From: an uncultured Roseburia sp.
GTDB taxonomy: Bacteria > Bacillota > Clostridia > Lachnospirales > Lachnospiraceae
Direction of reading: 5' to 3'
DNA length: 56,200 nt
Assembly: GCA_947573605.1 (NCBI GenBank)
Contig: CANPGM010000021.1
Coordinates: 1-56,200, forward strand
Shown here: positions 41,089-50,150 of the stretch, piece by piece
Numbering within the stretch: the first letter of the stretch is position 1
Layout of the letters: the number at the start of each line of letters is the position of its first letter
Program-made: the position numbers and the translations under genes
The notes under the pieces: generated by a model
What the model was told of the DNA's origin: nothing
Databases searched by the model: none
The model's input: only the letters and a program-made list of their open reading frames with translations

Positions 41089-42870
41089 TCAGTGTTCCAG
41101 GACGTCTTTAAACTGCATATGGTAAAGCTCCGTATATCTTCCGTTCTTTGCCAAAAGCTCGTCGTGTTTACCGGTTTCCACGATTTGCCCCCGATCCATA
41201 ACGATAATTTTATCTACATTAACAATTGTAGAAAGACGGTGGGCAATTATAATGGACGTTCGATTCTGCATGAGATGATCAAGCGCATTCTGCACCAGTT
41301 CTTCTGATTCGGAGTCGAGTGCGCTGGTCGCCTCGTCTAAAATAAGCAGCCGCGGGTTGCGTAAAAATACTCTTGCAATTGAAAGACGCTGTTTTTGTCC
41401 TCCGGATAGGCCGATACCGCGTTCGCCGAGCTGCGTATTCCACTGATTCGGCGTTTTCATAATAAAATTGTAGGCGTTTGCCGCTTTTGCCGCAGCTTCC
41501 AGTTCTTCCATTGTGGCGTTCGGCTTACCATATCTGATATTTTCAATAATCGTTCCCGAAAAAAGTATCGTATCCTGAAACACCATGCCCATCTGGTCGT
41601 AGAGCGAGGATAACGAGTAACCGGTTAAATCTTTTCCCGAAAGAAGAATCGATCCGCTGTCGACGTCGTAAAAACGGGACAGAAGATTCACAATTGTAGT
41701 TTTTCCGCAGCCGCTGGAGCCGACAAGCGCAACCTTTTCTCCTTCCTGAATCGTAAAACTGATATCGTCGAGATTATGGATAAAACTATGCTTGTCGTAC
41801 TGGAAGGACACATGCCGGAATTCGATGTTCATCGTATCGGTCGGTTTTAATGTGATGGCATTTTCTTTTTCAGAAATATCCGGTTCCGTATCGAGTATTT
41901 CATAAACACGTTCAATACCGGCAATACTTCTGGCATAAGTGACATTTAATTCCGCAAAACGCCGAAGCGGTGTAATCATATATCCAAGATAGGAGTAAAA
42001 TACAATCATATCTCCAAGCGACATTTTTCCTCTTATGATGTAATAAGCGGACAGACACACGATAACGGAACTGATGACTTCCGAAAGCGCGCTGGTTAAG
42101 GATGTTCCCATAGCAGAAAAATGATTTCGCTTTTTGGAGTGCCGGTAAATGGTTTCCGAAATTCCGTTAAACTGTTCCTTTTCCTTTTTTTCCATATGAA
42201 AAAGCTTTACAACGGCGAAACCGGCCATACGCTCCTGAATATAGCCGGAGATATCGGAAATACTGTTCTGCGTTTTCTTGCTGCTTTTTCGGATCAGCGA
42301 GCGGATTTTTTTTGTGGCGATCACCGAAAGGGGCAGCGTAACGCCCGCGATAATGGTAAGCGGCACGTTAATCGGCAGCATCAGAGCCAGGTAGGCGATC
42401 AGACAGATTGCGTCAATCCAGATATTTGTGGCGACGCCCCAGATAAAGCCGTGCACCTGTTCGACGTCGCTGTTAAAGCGTGTAACAAGGCTGCCCGATT
42501 TATTTTCCTGGTGAAAGCTGGCGGACATTAAAAGCAGATGGTCATAAAGTTCTTTTCGCATAGTGTTCATAATACGGTTGGAAACTTCAAGCGCGCCTGC
42601 TTCTCTGAAAAAAGCTGCCGGAATATAGACGACGATATACAAAAACAGCAGTATGACCAGCCATCGGGCAACCTCCTGCAGTTTTTGCGCTTCCGTAAAA
42701 ACACTTCCCGGGACGAGCAGCACATCGGTGAAGTATTTCAGTACCTGAGGCAGAATCAGCGGAAGCGTCAGTTTGATCACGCCGCCTGCCGTCGATACTA
42801 AAATCAGGTACCAGTGGGGGCCTATGTATTTTACGGTTCGAAGCGCCGGATGCTGTGATTTTTTTTGCAT
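41089..42870 (-). CDS. ABC exporter (homodimer-type) with canonical ATP site
   Basis: 593 residues. Six-helix exporter domain, then an ATP-binding domain with Walker A GSSGCGKTT, Q-loop MVFQDTILF, signature LSGGQKQR, Walker B LLILDEATSALD and H-loop IIAHRLSTI. All catalytic residues are intact, so it could work as a homodimer; no partner gene is next to it. MsbA/LmrA/BmrA-type exporters of lipids or drugs are the closest general class, and the substrate cannot be told. I chose the internal start MQKKSQHPA because GAAAGGAATTG lies before it; 13 further codons upstream lack such a site. A divergent AraC-type regulator follows at 43154. Confidence 0.92.
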   Translation of the reverse strand: MQKKSQHPALRTVKYIGPHWYLILVSTAGGVIKLTLPLILPQVLKYFTDVLLVPGSVFTEAQKLQEVARWLVILLFLYIVVYIPAAFFREAGALEVSNRIMNTMRKELYDHLLLMSASFHQENKSGSLVTRFNSDVEQVHGFIWGVATNIWIDAICLIAYLALMLPINVPLTIIAGVTLPLSVIATKKIRSLIRKSSKKTQNSISDISGYIQERMAGFAVVKLFHMEKKEKEQFNGISETIYRHSKKRNHFSAMGTSLTSALSEVISSVIVCLSAYYIIRGKMSLGDMIVFYSYLGYMITPLRRFAELNVTYARSIAGIERVYEILDTEPDISEKENAITLKPTDTMNIEFRHVSFQYDKHSFIHNLDDISFTIQEGEKVALVGSSGCGKTTIVNLLSRFYDVDSGSILLSGKDLTGYSLSSLYDQMGMVFQDTILFSGTIIENIRYGKPNATMEELEAAAKAANAYNFIMKTPNQWNTQLGERGIGLSGGQKQRLSIARVFLRNPRLLILDEATSALDSESEELVQNALDHLMQNRTSIIIAHRLSTIVNVDKIIVMDRGQIVETGKHDELLAKNGRYTELYHMQFKDVLEH

Positions 42871-43153
42871 GATAATCAATTCCTTTCTTTTGATGAATAC
42901 TGCATGCAACAGTATACGCAGAAAATTATGTATCGTACATGATTAACTGCTATGGGTATGAGTATAAGACAAAAAAGATGATAAAACATCCGATTTTTTT
43001 GGGTAAAATATAAAATAACTAAGTTTTTATGACATATAACCGAAGGGAAAGAGGAGTTTTTTCGGTATATAACGGAAACTTTTCTTTACACCGGGATTGA
43101 GGAAAGGTACAATAAATGTAACATGTTTGCACCGCAGAGGGAAAGGAGTATCT

Positions 43154-44071
43154 ATGCCGATACCATTAAAAGAAGGAACCAATATTCTGGTTGAACAGAG
43201 AAGCTTTCCGTATCAATATGCAATGCCTTCTCTTGAAATGGCAACGGATCATTATAATTTAAACTATGTGATTTCCGGGGACAGAAAGATTATTACGCCT
43301 ATGGGCACATACTGTTATCATGCCGGAAATGTGACGGTGGGAGCGCCCTTTTATTATGCAAGAACGGTGCCGATGTCAGACGAGCCGTACGAACGCATCC
43401 TGATTAAGTTTTCGCCGGAGTTTATCGTGCCGTTCCGGCAGGAGGCGGGGCAGCAGTTTTTTGACGATTTTTTTCTCGGAAAAAGGATTTTTTGTTTTTC
43501 TGACGAATCCGGAGATAAAATAAAAGCAATGTTTGAAGAGATGGTAGAGGAATTTCAAAAAGACGGTCCGCATACGGAATTTATATTACAGGGGATGCTG
43601 GGCAGGCTGCTTTTTACCATATGGGAGGGCAGGCTGCCGGATAAAAGCGAAGAACAGCATAAATCGCCGCTGACCGAACCGATTATGGACGTTATTGTTT
43701 ACATTGAAAAAGAGTATATGAAAAACCCGTCGCTGGAAGCGGCCGCAAAGGTTGCGAACTTTTCGACGTCCTATTTTTCAAGACTGTTTCAGGCGCAGCT
43801 CGGAATGTCTTATTCCGAGTATCTGGACCGCGTAAAACTGCGCCATGTTCAGATTTTGCTCGTGCAGACGAAAAAAACACTGATGGATATTGCACAGGAA
43901 ACCGGATATTGCCACGGTAATTATCTGAGCGAGCAGTTTAAAAAGAAAATCGGAATGACGCCGGGAAAATATCGGAAGAAGGCCCAGCTTGAAAAAAAGG
44001 CGCCTGACGACAGACTGCATCATCTGGCAGAAGAGGTTAGAACCGAAAAAGGGGCAAAAGACAGACGGTAA
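43154..44071 (+). CDS. AraC-family transcriptional regulator
   Basis: 305 residues. The N-terminal half is a cupin-type ligand domain (NYVISGDRKIITPMGTYCYH, AGNVTVGAPF). The C-terminal half has two helix-turn-helix units of the AraC/XylS type: AAAKVANFSTSYFSRLFQAQ and LMDIAQETGYCHGNYLSEQF, ending in KKIGMTPGKYRKK. It probably responds to a small ligand or sugar. GGAAAGGAG precedes the start at 43154. The 283-bp region upstream also holds the promoter of the divergent ABC exporter, so the exporter may be its target. It is followed closely by the SF2 helicase gene. Confidence 0.93.
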   Translation: MPIPLKEGTNILVEQRSFPYQYAMPSLEMATDHYNLNYVISGDRKIITPMGTYCYHAGNVTVGAPFYYARTVPMSDEPYERILIKFSPEFIVPFRQEAGQQFFDDFFLGKRIFCFSDESGDKIKAMFEEMVEEFQKDGPHTEFILQGMLGRLLFTIWEGRLPDKSEEQHKSPLTEPIMDVIVYIEKEYMKNPSLEAAAKVANFSTSYFSRLFQAQLGMSYSEYLDRVKLRHVQILLVQTKKTLMDIAQETGYCHGNYLSEQFKKKIGMTPGKYRKKAQLEKKAPDDRLHHLAEEVRTEKGAKDRR

Positions 44072-44091
44072 GTCTGCATGGAGGAGCGGAT

Positions 44092-46683
44092 ATGGGAAGA
44101 ACCGATATGGGGTTTTTAGAGTTTAAAGGGAAGTGGCGGACGTATCAGGAAAGGGTATTAAAAAATGCGGACCGTTATTTAGCGGACGGAAAAATACATA
44201 TTGTCGCCGCGCCCGGCTCAGGCAAAACGACGCTTGGGATTGAACTGATCCGAAGGCTTGGCGAACGGACATTGATTTTAACGCCGTCCGTCACAATCAA
44301 AGAGCAGTGGGCGGCAAGAATTACGGAAGCGTTTCTCTGTGAAGGGGCAGAGAAGGAGAAGCATCTTTCTTTGAGTTTAAAAGAGCCGAAGACCATTACA
44401 ATTGTAACCTATCAGGCGCTTCATGCAGCAATGACCGGGGAAAAAGAAGGGGATGTGCAAAATGAATTCGGCGCGTTCTGTCTGGACGAATGCCATCATC
44501 TGCGGAGCGAATGGTGGAAAGCGCTGGAAGGATTTAAAAAGAAATGCAGCAATCCCAAAATAATCGCGCTTACGGCAACGCCGCCGTATGACAGCACGCC
44601 CGTAATGTGGAAACGTTATCTGGATATGTGCGGTGAAATTGACGAAGAGATTACGATTCCTGAGCTTGTAAAGGAAGGAAGCCTCTGCCCGCACCAGGAT
44701 TTCGTCTATTTTAACTATCCGACGGAGGAAGAGACGGCGGAAATCCGAAAATTTGAGGAACGAAGCCGCAGAGTAACGGAGCGTCTGTTGCAGGACGAAG
44801 CGTTTTTTCAGGCAATAAAAAGTCATATCGTATTCACGGGCGTAAAACCGGAGGAGACGCTGTTAAAGGAGCGGGAATATTTGGAAGCCTTTCTGACGTA
44901 CCTGAATGAAAAAAAGGCGCCGCTGCCTTCGGTTTTAAAAAAGACGGCCGGGACAAAGCTGCCGTCTGATATGACCGCAGAAAAGATGGAATGCCTGCTG
45001 CAGGGGTTTCTCTATGATGATACGGAAGCATACGCCTGTGAACTGGAGTTTCCTGAAAAGTTAAAGGCGGATTTAAAATCAGAGGGTCTGATTGAACGAA
45101 AAAAGGTAATGCTTGCAGCAAACGGCGCGGTCGAAAAGCTGCTGGTGTCCTCAAAGGGGAAGGCCAACAGTATTCGGGATATTGTGCTGCACGAATATGC
45201 AGCGGCTGGCGACAGGCTTCGTCTCTTACTTTTGACCGATTATATCCGTGCGGAATATGAAAAAGCAGTCGGGGATACGGAAGGTGAAATCAACGCGCTT
45301 GGCGTTCTGCCCTTTTTTGAACTGCTGCGGCGGGCGGCGTCTGCCCAAAATCAGAACCGCCTTCGTCTTGGCATCCTGTGCGGGACCATTGTCGTGATCC
45401 CAACAGAGGCAAAAGAGGCGCTGCTGTCTGAAACAAAGGGGGTCGGAAACGTAACATTTGAAGGATTTGGAGCATCCGGGACAAAGGAATATCTCAAAGT
45501 TTGCGCTTCGGGCGGAGGAAACTTTCTGACAAAAGCAGTGACGAATCTGTTTGCACAGGGGCGTATTCAGGTATTGATCGGAACAAAATCGCTGCTTGGA
45601 GAAGGCTGGGATTCCCCTTGCGTCAATTCCCTGATTCTGGCGAGCTTTGTCGGATCGTTTATGCTAAGCAATCAGATGCGCGGCCGCGCGATTCGCGTAT
45701 GGAAAGAGAATCCGGAAAAAACCAGCAATATCTGGCATCTGGTATGCTTAAAACCGGATAACGAAGAAAATCAGAAGGAGGGAGGCGGAGATTTTGCCCT
45801 TCTTGAAAGAAGGATGGAACATTTTCTGGGCCTTCATTATACGGAAAATAAGATCGAAAACGGGATGGCGAGACTGACTTTTTTAAAATCGCCATTTAAT
45901 AAGGAGAATACAGACAATATAAACAAAAAAATGCTTGCCTTATCAGATCAGCGCGAACAATTAAAGGAACGCTGGGAAAAAGCGCTTACAATACATAATA
46001 AAATGGAAATTATAGAAAATACAGATGTAGAAAACGAGGCGGTATCGGATGAACTCTATCAAACCGCAAAGAAAAAGACGACGGCGGCAATTGCAGCGGC
46101 GGCTCTCTCGACCGGTATGACGGCCGCTGCAGCGGCGGCCGGAGCCGGAGCGCTTTTCGGTCTATTTGGACTATTTGCGGCAGGCAGCGCAGTGGTGTTG
46201 TTTAGGAACGGAATCAGGGCTGCGAAAACAGGTACGCCGGTAAAGCGCCTGAGGCTGTGCGGTATGGGGATTCGGGAGGCAATGAGGCGGAAAAATCTTT
46301 TAGAAAAGAACGACTCGTTTGTAGCTGCGGAAGTCTTTAAAACCGATCTGTCCTCCGTGTCGCTTATGGGAGCGGGAAGCAGAGAAAAAGCGCTGTTTTC
46401 ACAGTGCGTCAGAGAGTTTTTTGCAGAAATCGACGATCAGCGTTATCTGCTTGTAAAAAGAAGAAACAGAAAAGCGGAGAACGGCTTTTACTGCGTGCCG
46501 GCTTGCTTTGCAGGAAAAAAGGAAGACGCGGAATTGTTTGCCGCATGTATGACGCCCTATATCGGCGATTATGAGCTTGTGTACACCAGAAATGAAAAGG
46601 GGAGGGAGCTGCTGTTAAAAGGCAGGATTGCCGCAATGGCAGAGGGAAAAGGCAAAAGCAGCTCCCGCAGAACGGTTTGTTAG
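44092..46683 (+). CDS. SF2 DEAD/DEAH-type helicase with C-terminal hydrophobic segment
   Basis: 863 residues. N-terminal helicase domain with Q-tip WRTYQERVL, motif I AAPGSGKTT (39-47), motif II FCLDECHHL (about 129-136), motif III LTATPP, then an accessory insert of about 250 residues, and the second RecA-like domain with VLIGTKSLLGEGWDSPCVNS and SNQMRGRAIRV. Residues about 667-705 are strongly hydrophobic (AAIAAAALSTGMTAAAAAAG then AGALFGLFGLFAAGSAVVLF), consistent with one or two membrane helices, followed by ~155 residues of unassigned sequence. Membrane attachment is unusual in helicases and suggests an envelope-linked or defence role (inference). GGAGGAG precedes the start. Confidence 0.75.
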   Translation: MGRTDMGFLEFKGKWRTYQERVLKNADRYLADGKIHIVAAPGSGKTTLGIELIRRLGERTLILTPSVTIKEQWAARITEAFLCEGAEKEKHLSLSLKEPKTITIVTYQALHAAMTGEKEGDVQNEFGAFCLDECHHLRSEWWKALEGFKKKCSNPKIIALTATPPYDSTPVMWKRYLDMCGEIDEEITIPELVKEGSLCPHQDFVYFNYPTEEETAEIRKFEERSRRVTERLLQDEAFFQAIKSHIVFTGVKPEETLLKEREYLEAFLTYLNEKKAPLPSVLKKTAGTKLPSDMTAEKMECLLQGFLYDDTEAYACELEFPEKLKADLKSEGLIERKKVMLAANGAVEKLLVSSKGKANSIRDIVLHEYAAAGDRLRLLLLTDYIRAEYEKAVGDTEGEINALGVLPFFELLRRAASAQNQNRLRLGILCGTIVVIPTEAKEALLSETKGVGNVTFEGFGASGTKEYLKVCASGGGNFLTKAVTNLFAQGRIQVLIGTKSLLGEGWDSPCVNSLILASFVGSFMLSNQMRGRAIRVWKENPEKTSNIWHLVCLKPDNEENQKEGGGDFALLERRMEHFLGLHYTENKIENGMARLTFLKSPFNKENTDNINKKMLALSDQREQLKERWEKALTIHNKMEIIENTDVENEAVSDELYQTAKKKTTAAIAAAALSTGMTAAAAAAGAGALFGLFGLFAAGSAVVLFRNGIRAAKTGTPVKRLRLCGMGIREAMRRKNLLEKNDSFVAAEVFKTDLSSVSLMGAGSREKALFSQCVREFFAEIDDQRYLLVKRRNRKAENGFYCVPACFAGKKEDAELFAACMTPYIGDYELVYTRNEKGRELLLKGRIAAMAEGKGKSSSRRTVC

Positions 46684-46687
46684 TCCG

Positions 46688-47536
46688 TTATTTGTGAAAA
46701 AAGGATACGCCGATGCCGCCGGGACCGGCATGCGTGCCAATCGTACTTCCGATTGTGCTGATCGGGAGGCTGTCTGTTTTTCCGTCCCACAGGGAAACGC
46801 TGTCTTTTATGTACTTTTGCAGCATGGAATCGTCAAGGCCGGTATAACCGAGACAGTAGGGCATATCAAAATCAATGCCGCCGTTTTTGGAAACTTCCTG
46901 CATCAGAATATTGCTGCCGTTTTTGGAACCTCTGGCTTTTCCAAGCACCGTAACTTCTCCGTTTACAATGGCAATCACCGGTTTAATAGAAAGCAGGTTT
47001 CCTGCAAATGCAGCCGCCGAAGAAATGCGTCCGCCGCGTTTTAAGTATTCTAACGTATCCAAAAGCGCGATAACGCAGATATCCTTCTTTCTTTTATTCA
47101 GTTCGGATGCAATTTCCGCCGCGCTTTTGCCCTGACCGCGCAGGCGGTGCGCATAGAGGATCAGTATCCGTTCTCCGACGGAGACATTTTCACTGTCTAC
47201 TATTGTAATGCAATCTTCATATCCTTCCAGCGCGATATTCGCGCTTTGGAAGGAGCCGGAAAGCTTTCCGGAGAGCGTAATTACAACGGCGGTGTCTCCG
47301 TTTTTTTTCACATCTTCAAACAAATCGCCGTATTCCGCCGGGGAAATCTGGCTTGTAGTCGGCATACAGTCGCTTTCAATCAGTTTTTCATAAAACTCCC
47401 GGTGCGTCATTGTTACGCCGTCTAAAAATTCGTTTTCGCCGAAAATTGTTTTCATCGGCAGAAAATCCAGATGCAGTTGGTCCGCCATTTCTTTTGTAAT
47501 ATCGGAAGCGGAATCAATGATTAATCGTACGCTCAT
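46688..47536 (-). CDS. DegV family fatty-acid-binding protein (FakB-like)
   Basis: 282 residues. SVRLIIDSASDITKEMADQL, MPTTSQISPAEYGDLFEDVK, VITLSGKLSGSFQSA and IVDSENVSVGERIL are the DegV signatures; the C-terminal THAGPGGIGVSF is the conserved end. DegV/FakB proteins bind a fatty acid and present it to the kinase FakA for phosphorylation and entry to phospholipid synthesis. I chose the start MSVRLII because AGAAAGG lies before it. Two tandem TTTGAnnnTCAAA palindromes upstream (47649-47677) look like FabT-type operators and suggest lipid-responsive control. It is convergent with the helicase, 4 bp apart. Confidence 0.93.
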   Translation of the reverse strand: MSVRLIIDSASDITKEMADQLHLDFLPMKTIFGENEFLDGVTMTHREFYEKLIESDCMPTTSQISPAEYGDLFEDVKKNGDTAVVITLSGKLSGSFQSANIALEGYEDCITIVDSENVSVGERILILYAHRLRGQGKSAAEIASELNKRKKDICVIALLDTLEYLKRGGRISSAAAFAGNLLSIKPVIAIVNGEVTVLGKARGSKNGSNILMQEVSKNGGIDFDMPYCLGYTGLDDSMLQKYIKDSVSLWDGKTDSLPISTIGSTIGTHAGPGGIGVSFFHK

Positions 47537-47915
47537 AAAAAAATCATGCCTTTCTCTCAGTCTGCGAACTTTGGGCCGCAGACACAATATTCGCAAGACA
47601 AACAAGTTTGTCTGTGAAAAAATCATTTTTCACACGAACTCTATATTCTTTGATAGTCAAATATTTTGAAACTCAAACTAATTTCAGACTATAGCACATG
47701 TGGTTCTCCCTGTCAAGAGAGAAGCAATTGTTTGAAAGCTGCGGAACCTTTCGAAATAGAATACGACGCACGTATTTTTTAGCTTTTCCACCCGTTTTTA
47801 CAAAACACGCATAATCGAAACGAAATTACGCATAGTTAAATGGAAATCTAATTTTAGAAGGCCGCGGGACACCAGTTGTTTTTGCGGTTCACTATGTATG
47901 GACGGAGGAGTATCT
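47537..47915. other. 379-bp intergenic region
   Basis: An AT-rich region between the divergent degV and oxidoreductase genes. Besides the two palindromes at 47649-47677 I found no further structure and no clear promoter hexamers. The start point of the oxidoreductase transcript cannot be placed. Confidence 0.5.
47649..47677. promoter_or_regulatory. Tandem FabT-like palindromes upstream of degV
   Basis: TTTGA-TAG-TCAAA (47649-47661) and TTTGA-AAC-TCAAA (47665-47677), centres 16 bp apart. This half-site spacing is the consensus of the MarR-family fatty-acid repressor FabT. They lie about 110-140 bp before the degV start. Confidence 0.55.
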
Positions 47916-49229
47916 ATGAGCTCATTGTGGACAAATACGGTGGAAATGCCGGAATTTCCGAAGCTGGAAAAGGACATACGAACGCAGGTGTTGATTGTCG
48001 GGGGTGGGCTGACCGGCCTTTTATGCGCCTACTTTCTGAAACAGGCCGGCGTCGATTACTGTGTACTGGAATCGGATCGGATCTGTAAAAAAATTACGGG
48101 CCATACGACAGCGAAAATCTCGGTCGGACAGGGACTTGTTTATGAAAAGCTGTTCAGCCGGTTCGGACAGGAGAAGACGGCGTTATTTTTAAAAGCAAAT
48201 GAAAAAGCGCTGAAAAATTTTAAAAGCATGGGCGCGTTGATAAACTGCGATATGGAAGAACAGAATGCCTATCTCTATACATGTACGGACAGAAGAAAGC
48301 TTGAAAAAGAAATGCAGACGCTCGGCTGCCTTGGAGCGGGCGCGGATTTTGTCGAAAAAACGGCGCTTCCGTTTGAGATACAGGGCGCAATCCGCTATCG
48401 GGGACAGGCGCAGTTTCATCCGCTGAAATTTGCGGCGGGGATTGCCCGAAATCTGAAAATATACGAGCAGTCTGAAGTGCGGGAAATGACGGAGCACTAT
48501 GCGCGAACCGAAAAGGGATCCGTTGCGGCGGAAAAAATCATTATTGCAACGCACTTTCCGTTTATCAATACAAGGGGCAGCTATTTTATGAAGCTGTATC
48601 AGCAGCGTTCTTATGTTCTTGCGTTAAAAGATGCGCCCGATATCGGAGGCATGTACCTGCAGACGGAGGAACCGGGGCTCTCTTTCCGCAATTACGGATC
48701 ATATCTCTTAATTGGCGGAGAGTCTCACCGAACCGGCAAACAGTGCGGAGGCTGGAACGTATTAAAGGAAACCGCGCAGCAGTATTTTCCGGATGCGAAA
48801 GAGGAATTCTGCTGGGCAAATCAGGATTGTATGTCTTTGGACGGACTGCCCTACATCGGGCATTATTCCAAAAACACGCCGGATTTATTTACTGCGTCCG
48901 GCTATAACAAATGGGGTATGACAGGCGCCATGATTGCCGCAATGGTGCTTTCGGATCTGGTGAGAGAGCGGGACAATGAGTATAAGCAGCTGTTTTCGCC
49001 TTCCCGAAACGGACTTCGGCCGCAGCTTTTTCTCAATGCCTGCGAGGCGATTCGGGGAATTGCAACAATCAAAAAAGGAAAACGCTGTTCACATATGGGC
49101 TGTTCCCTGAAATGGAATGAAAATGAACAGACCTGGGACTGTCCCTGTCACGGTTCACGCTTTGACATTTCCGGCAGGCAGCTTGACAATCCTGCCGTCG
49201 ACGGACTAAAAGAGAAACGACAAAAGTAA
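47916..49229 (+). CDS. FAD-dependent oxidoreductase with C-terminal Rieske domain
   Basis: 437 residues. The N-terminal Rossmann motif VLIVGGGLTGLLCAYFLKQA binds FAD, followed by the DAO-type fold (GHTTAKISVGQGLVYEKLFS, YRGQAQFHPLKFAAGIARNL, PYIGHYSKNTPDLF). About residues 385-430 form a Rieske [2Fe-2S] domain with CSHMGCSLKW and CPCHGSRFD, supplying C-x-H and C-x-x-H ligands. The fusion of a DAO-type domain with a Rieske cluster is known in Clostridia and Bacilli, with an unknown substrate. I chose MSSLW because GGAGGAG is five bases upstream; the ORF extends six codons further. Confidence 0.88.
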   Translation: MSSLWTNTVEMPEFPKLEKDIRTQVLIVGGGLTGLLCAYFLKQAGVDYCVLESDRICKKITGHTTAKISVGQGLVYEKLFSRFGQEKTALFLKANEKALKNFKSMGALINCDMEEQNAYLYTCTDRRKLEKEMQTLGCLGAGADFVEKTALPFEIQGAIRYRGQAQFHPLKFAAGIARNLKIYEQSEVREMTEHYARTEKGSVAAEKIIIATHFPFINTRGSYFMKLYQQRSYVLALKDAPDIGGMYLQTEEPGLSFRNYGSYLLIGGESHRTGKQCGGWNVLKETAQQYFPDAKEEFCWANQDCMSLDGLPYIGHYSKNTPDLFTASGYNKWGMTGAMIAAMVLSDLVRERDNEYKQLFSPSRNGLRPQLFLNACEAIRGIATIKKGKRCSHMGCSLKWNENEQTWDCPCHGSRFDISGRQLDNPAVDGLKEKRQK

Positions 49230-49295
49230 TGGTCGGTGACGCTTTCCTGTTCTAATCATATAATATATGGAAAAACAGGATTAGGAAATGAAGAA

Positions 49296-50150
49296 ATGTA
49301 TTGTCAAAATAGAGTTATTCACAGAATTGAAGCGGGAGATTCGCTGTATCAGCTTGCGAGACAGTATCATACTACCGTAACGGAGTTAATCTTACTGAAC
49401 GCAGGCGTAAACCCGTACAATCTTCAGATAGGAAAAAAACTGGTAATCTGTCCAGGAGAGGGATACGAAGCGCCCGACGCGCCGCAAAATCCGGGAAATA
49501 TGCCGGGCGGAAATCCGGGAAATATGCCGGGCGGGAATCCGGGAAACAGACCGGGCGGGAATCCGGGGAATATGCCGGGCGGAAATCCGGGAACAGGAGA
49601 AACTCCGGGAATGAATCCTGCGGACGGCGGAGCGGAAATAGCAGGACTCAGGGAGGCAATGCGTCTCGCATGGATAAACCATGTTGTGTGGTCAAGACTG
49701 TATTTGATCAGCGCCGCGGAAAATCTGGAAAATGCCGACGACACGCTGATGCAGCTTTTAGGAAATGTCGACGAAATAACAGCCGTGTTTGCAAATAACT
49801 ATTCTCCTGCGGCCATTCAGCAATTCAAGGAGCTTTTAACGGAGCATGTTCAGATTATGGGTAATCTGATTGAAGAGCTAAAGAAGGAGGAAACGGAGGA
49901 ATACAACCATATCCTTCCGGATTGGTACGAAAACGGCGAACGGATTGCCGACTTCTTAAGCCGGCAGACCGCGGCTTATGACAGACAGGAACTCAGAGAC
50001 ATGATCAAAAATCATCTGGATATTCTCAGAGAAGAGATCGAAGGCTGGTTTGAAGGAGATTACCGCAAAGATATTGAGGCGTTTATCAGATCGGAAAAAG
50101 AAATTCTTTCGATGGCGAATTATCTGGCAGGAGGGCTTCTTGCAAGATAA
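49296..50150 (+). CDS. LysM protein with Pro/Gly/Asn repeat linker and helical C-terminal domain
   Basis: 284 residues. LysM at about 10-55 (HRIEAGDSLYQLARQYHTTV, ILLNAGVNPYNLQIGKKLVI), then a linker built from GNMPGGNP-type octapeptides (about 68-100) encoded by a 24-bp tandem repeat (49489-49590), and a mainly alpha-helical domain of 160 residues with acidic helices (REAMRLAWINHVVWSRLYLI, QLLGNVDEITAVFANNYSPA). There is no signal peptide, which suggests a cytoplasmic or spore-coat location. The C-terminal domain resembles four-helix bundles such as hemerythrin-like or ferritin-like folds, but I cannot name it. I chose ATG 49296, near an AGGA site. It overlaps the next gene by one base. Confidence 0.7.
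   Translation: MYCQNRVIHRIEAGDSLYQLARQYHTTVTELILLNAGVNPYNLQIGKKLVICPGEGYEAPDAPQNPGNMPGGNPGNMPGGNPGNRPGGNPGNMPGGNPGTGETPGMNPADGGAEIAGLREAMRLAWINHVVWSRLYLISAAENLENADDTLMQLLGNVDEITAVFANNYSPAAIQQFKELLTEHVQIMGNLIEELKKEETEEYNHILPDWYENGERIADFLSRQTAAYDRQELRDMIKNHLDILREEIEGWFEGDYRKDIEAFIRSEKEILSMANYLAGGLLAR
49489..49590 (+). repeat. 24-bp tandem repeat encoding GNMPGGNP
   Basis: Four imperfect copies of aatccgggaaatatgccggg plus cgga. They code for the Pro-Gly-rich linker of the LysM protein. Variation is mainly at third codon positions, so the repeat is kept by selection on protein and by slippage. Confidence 0.8.
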
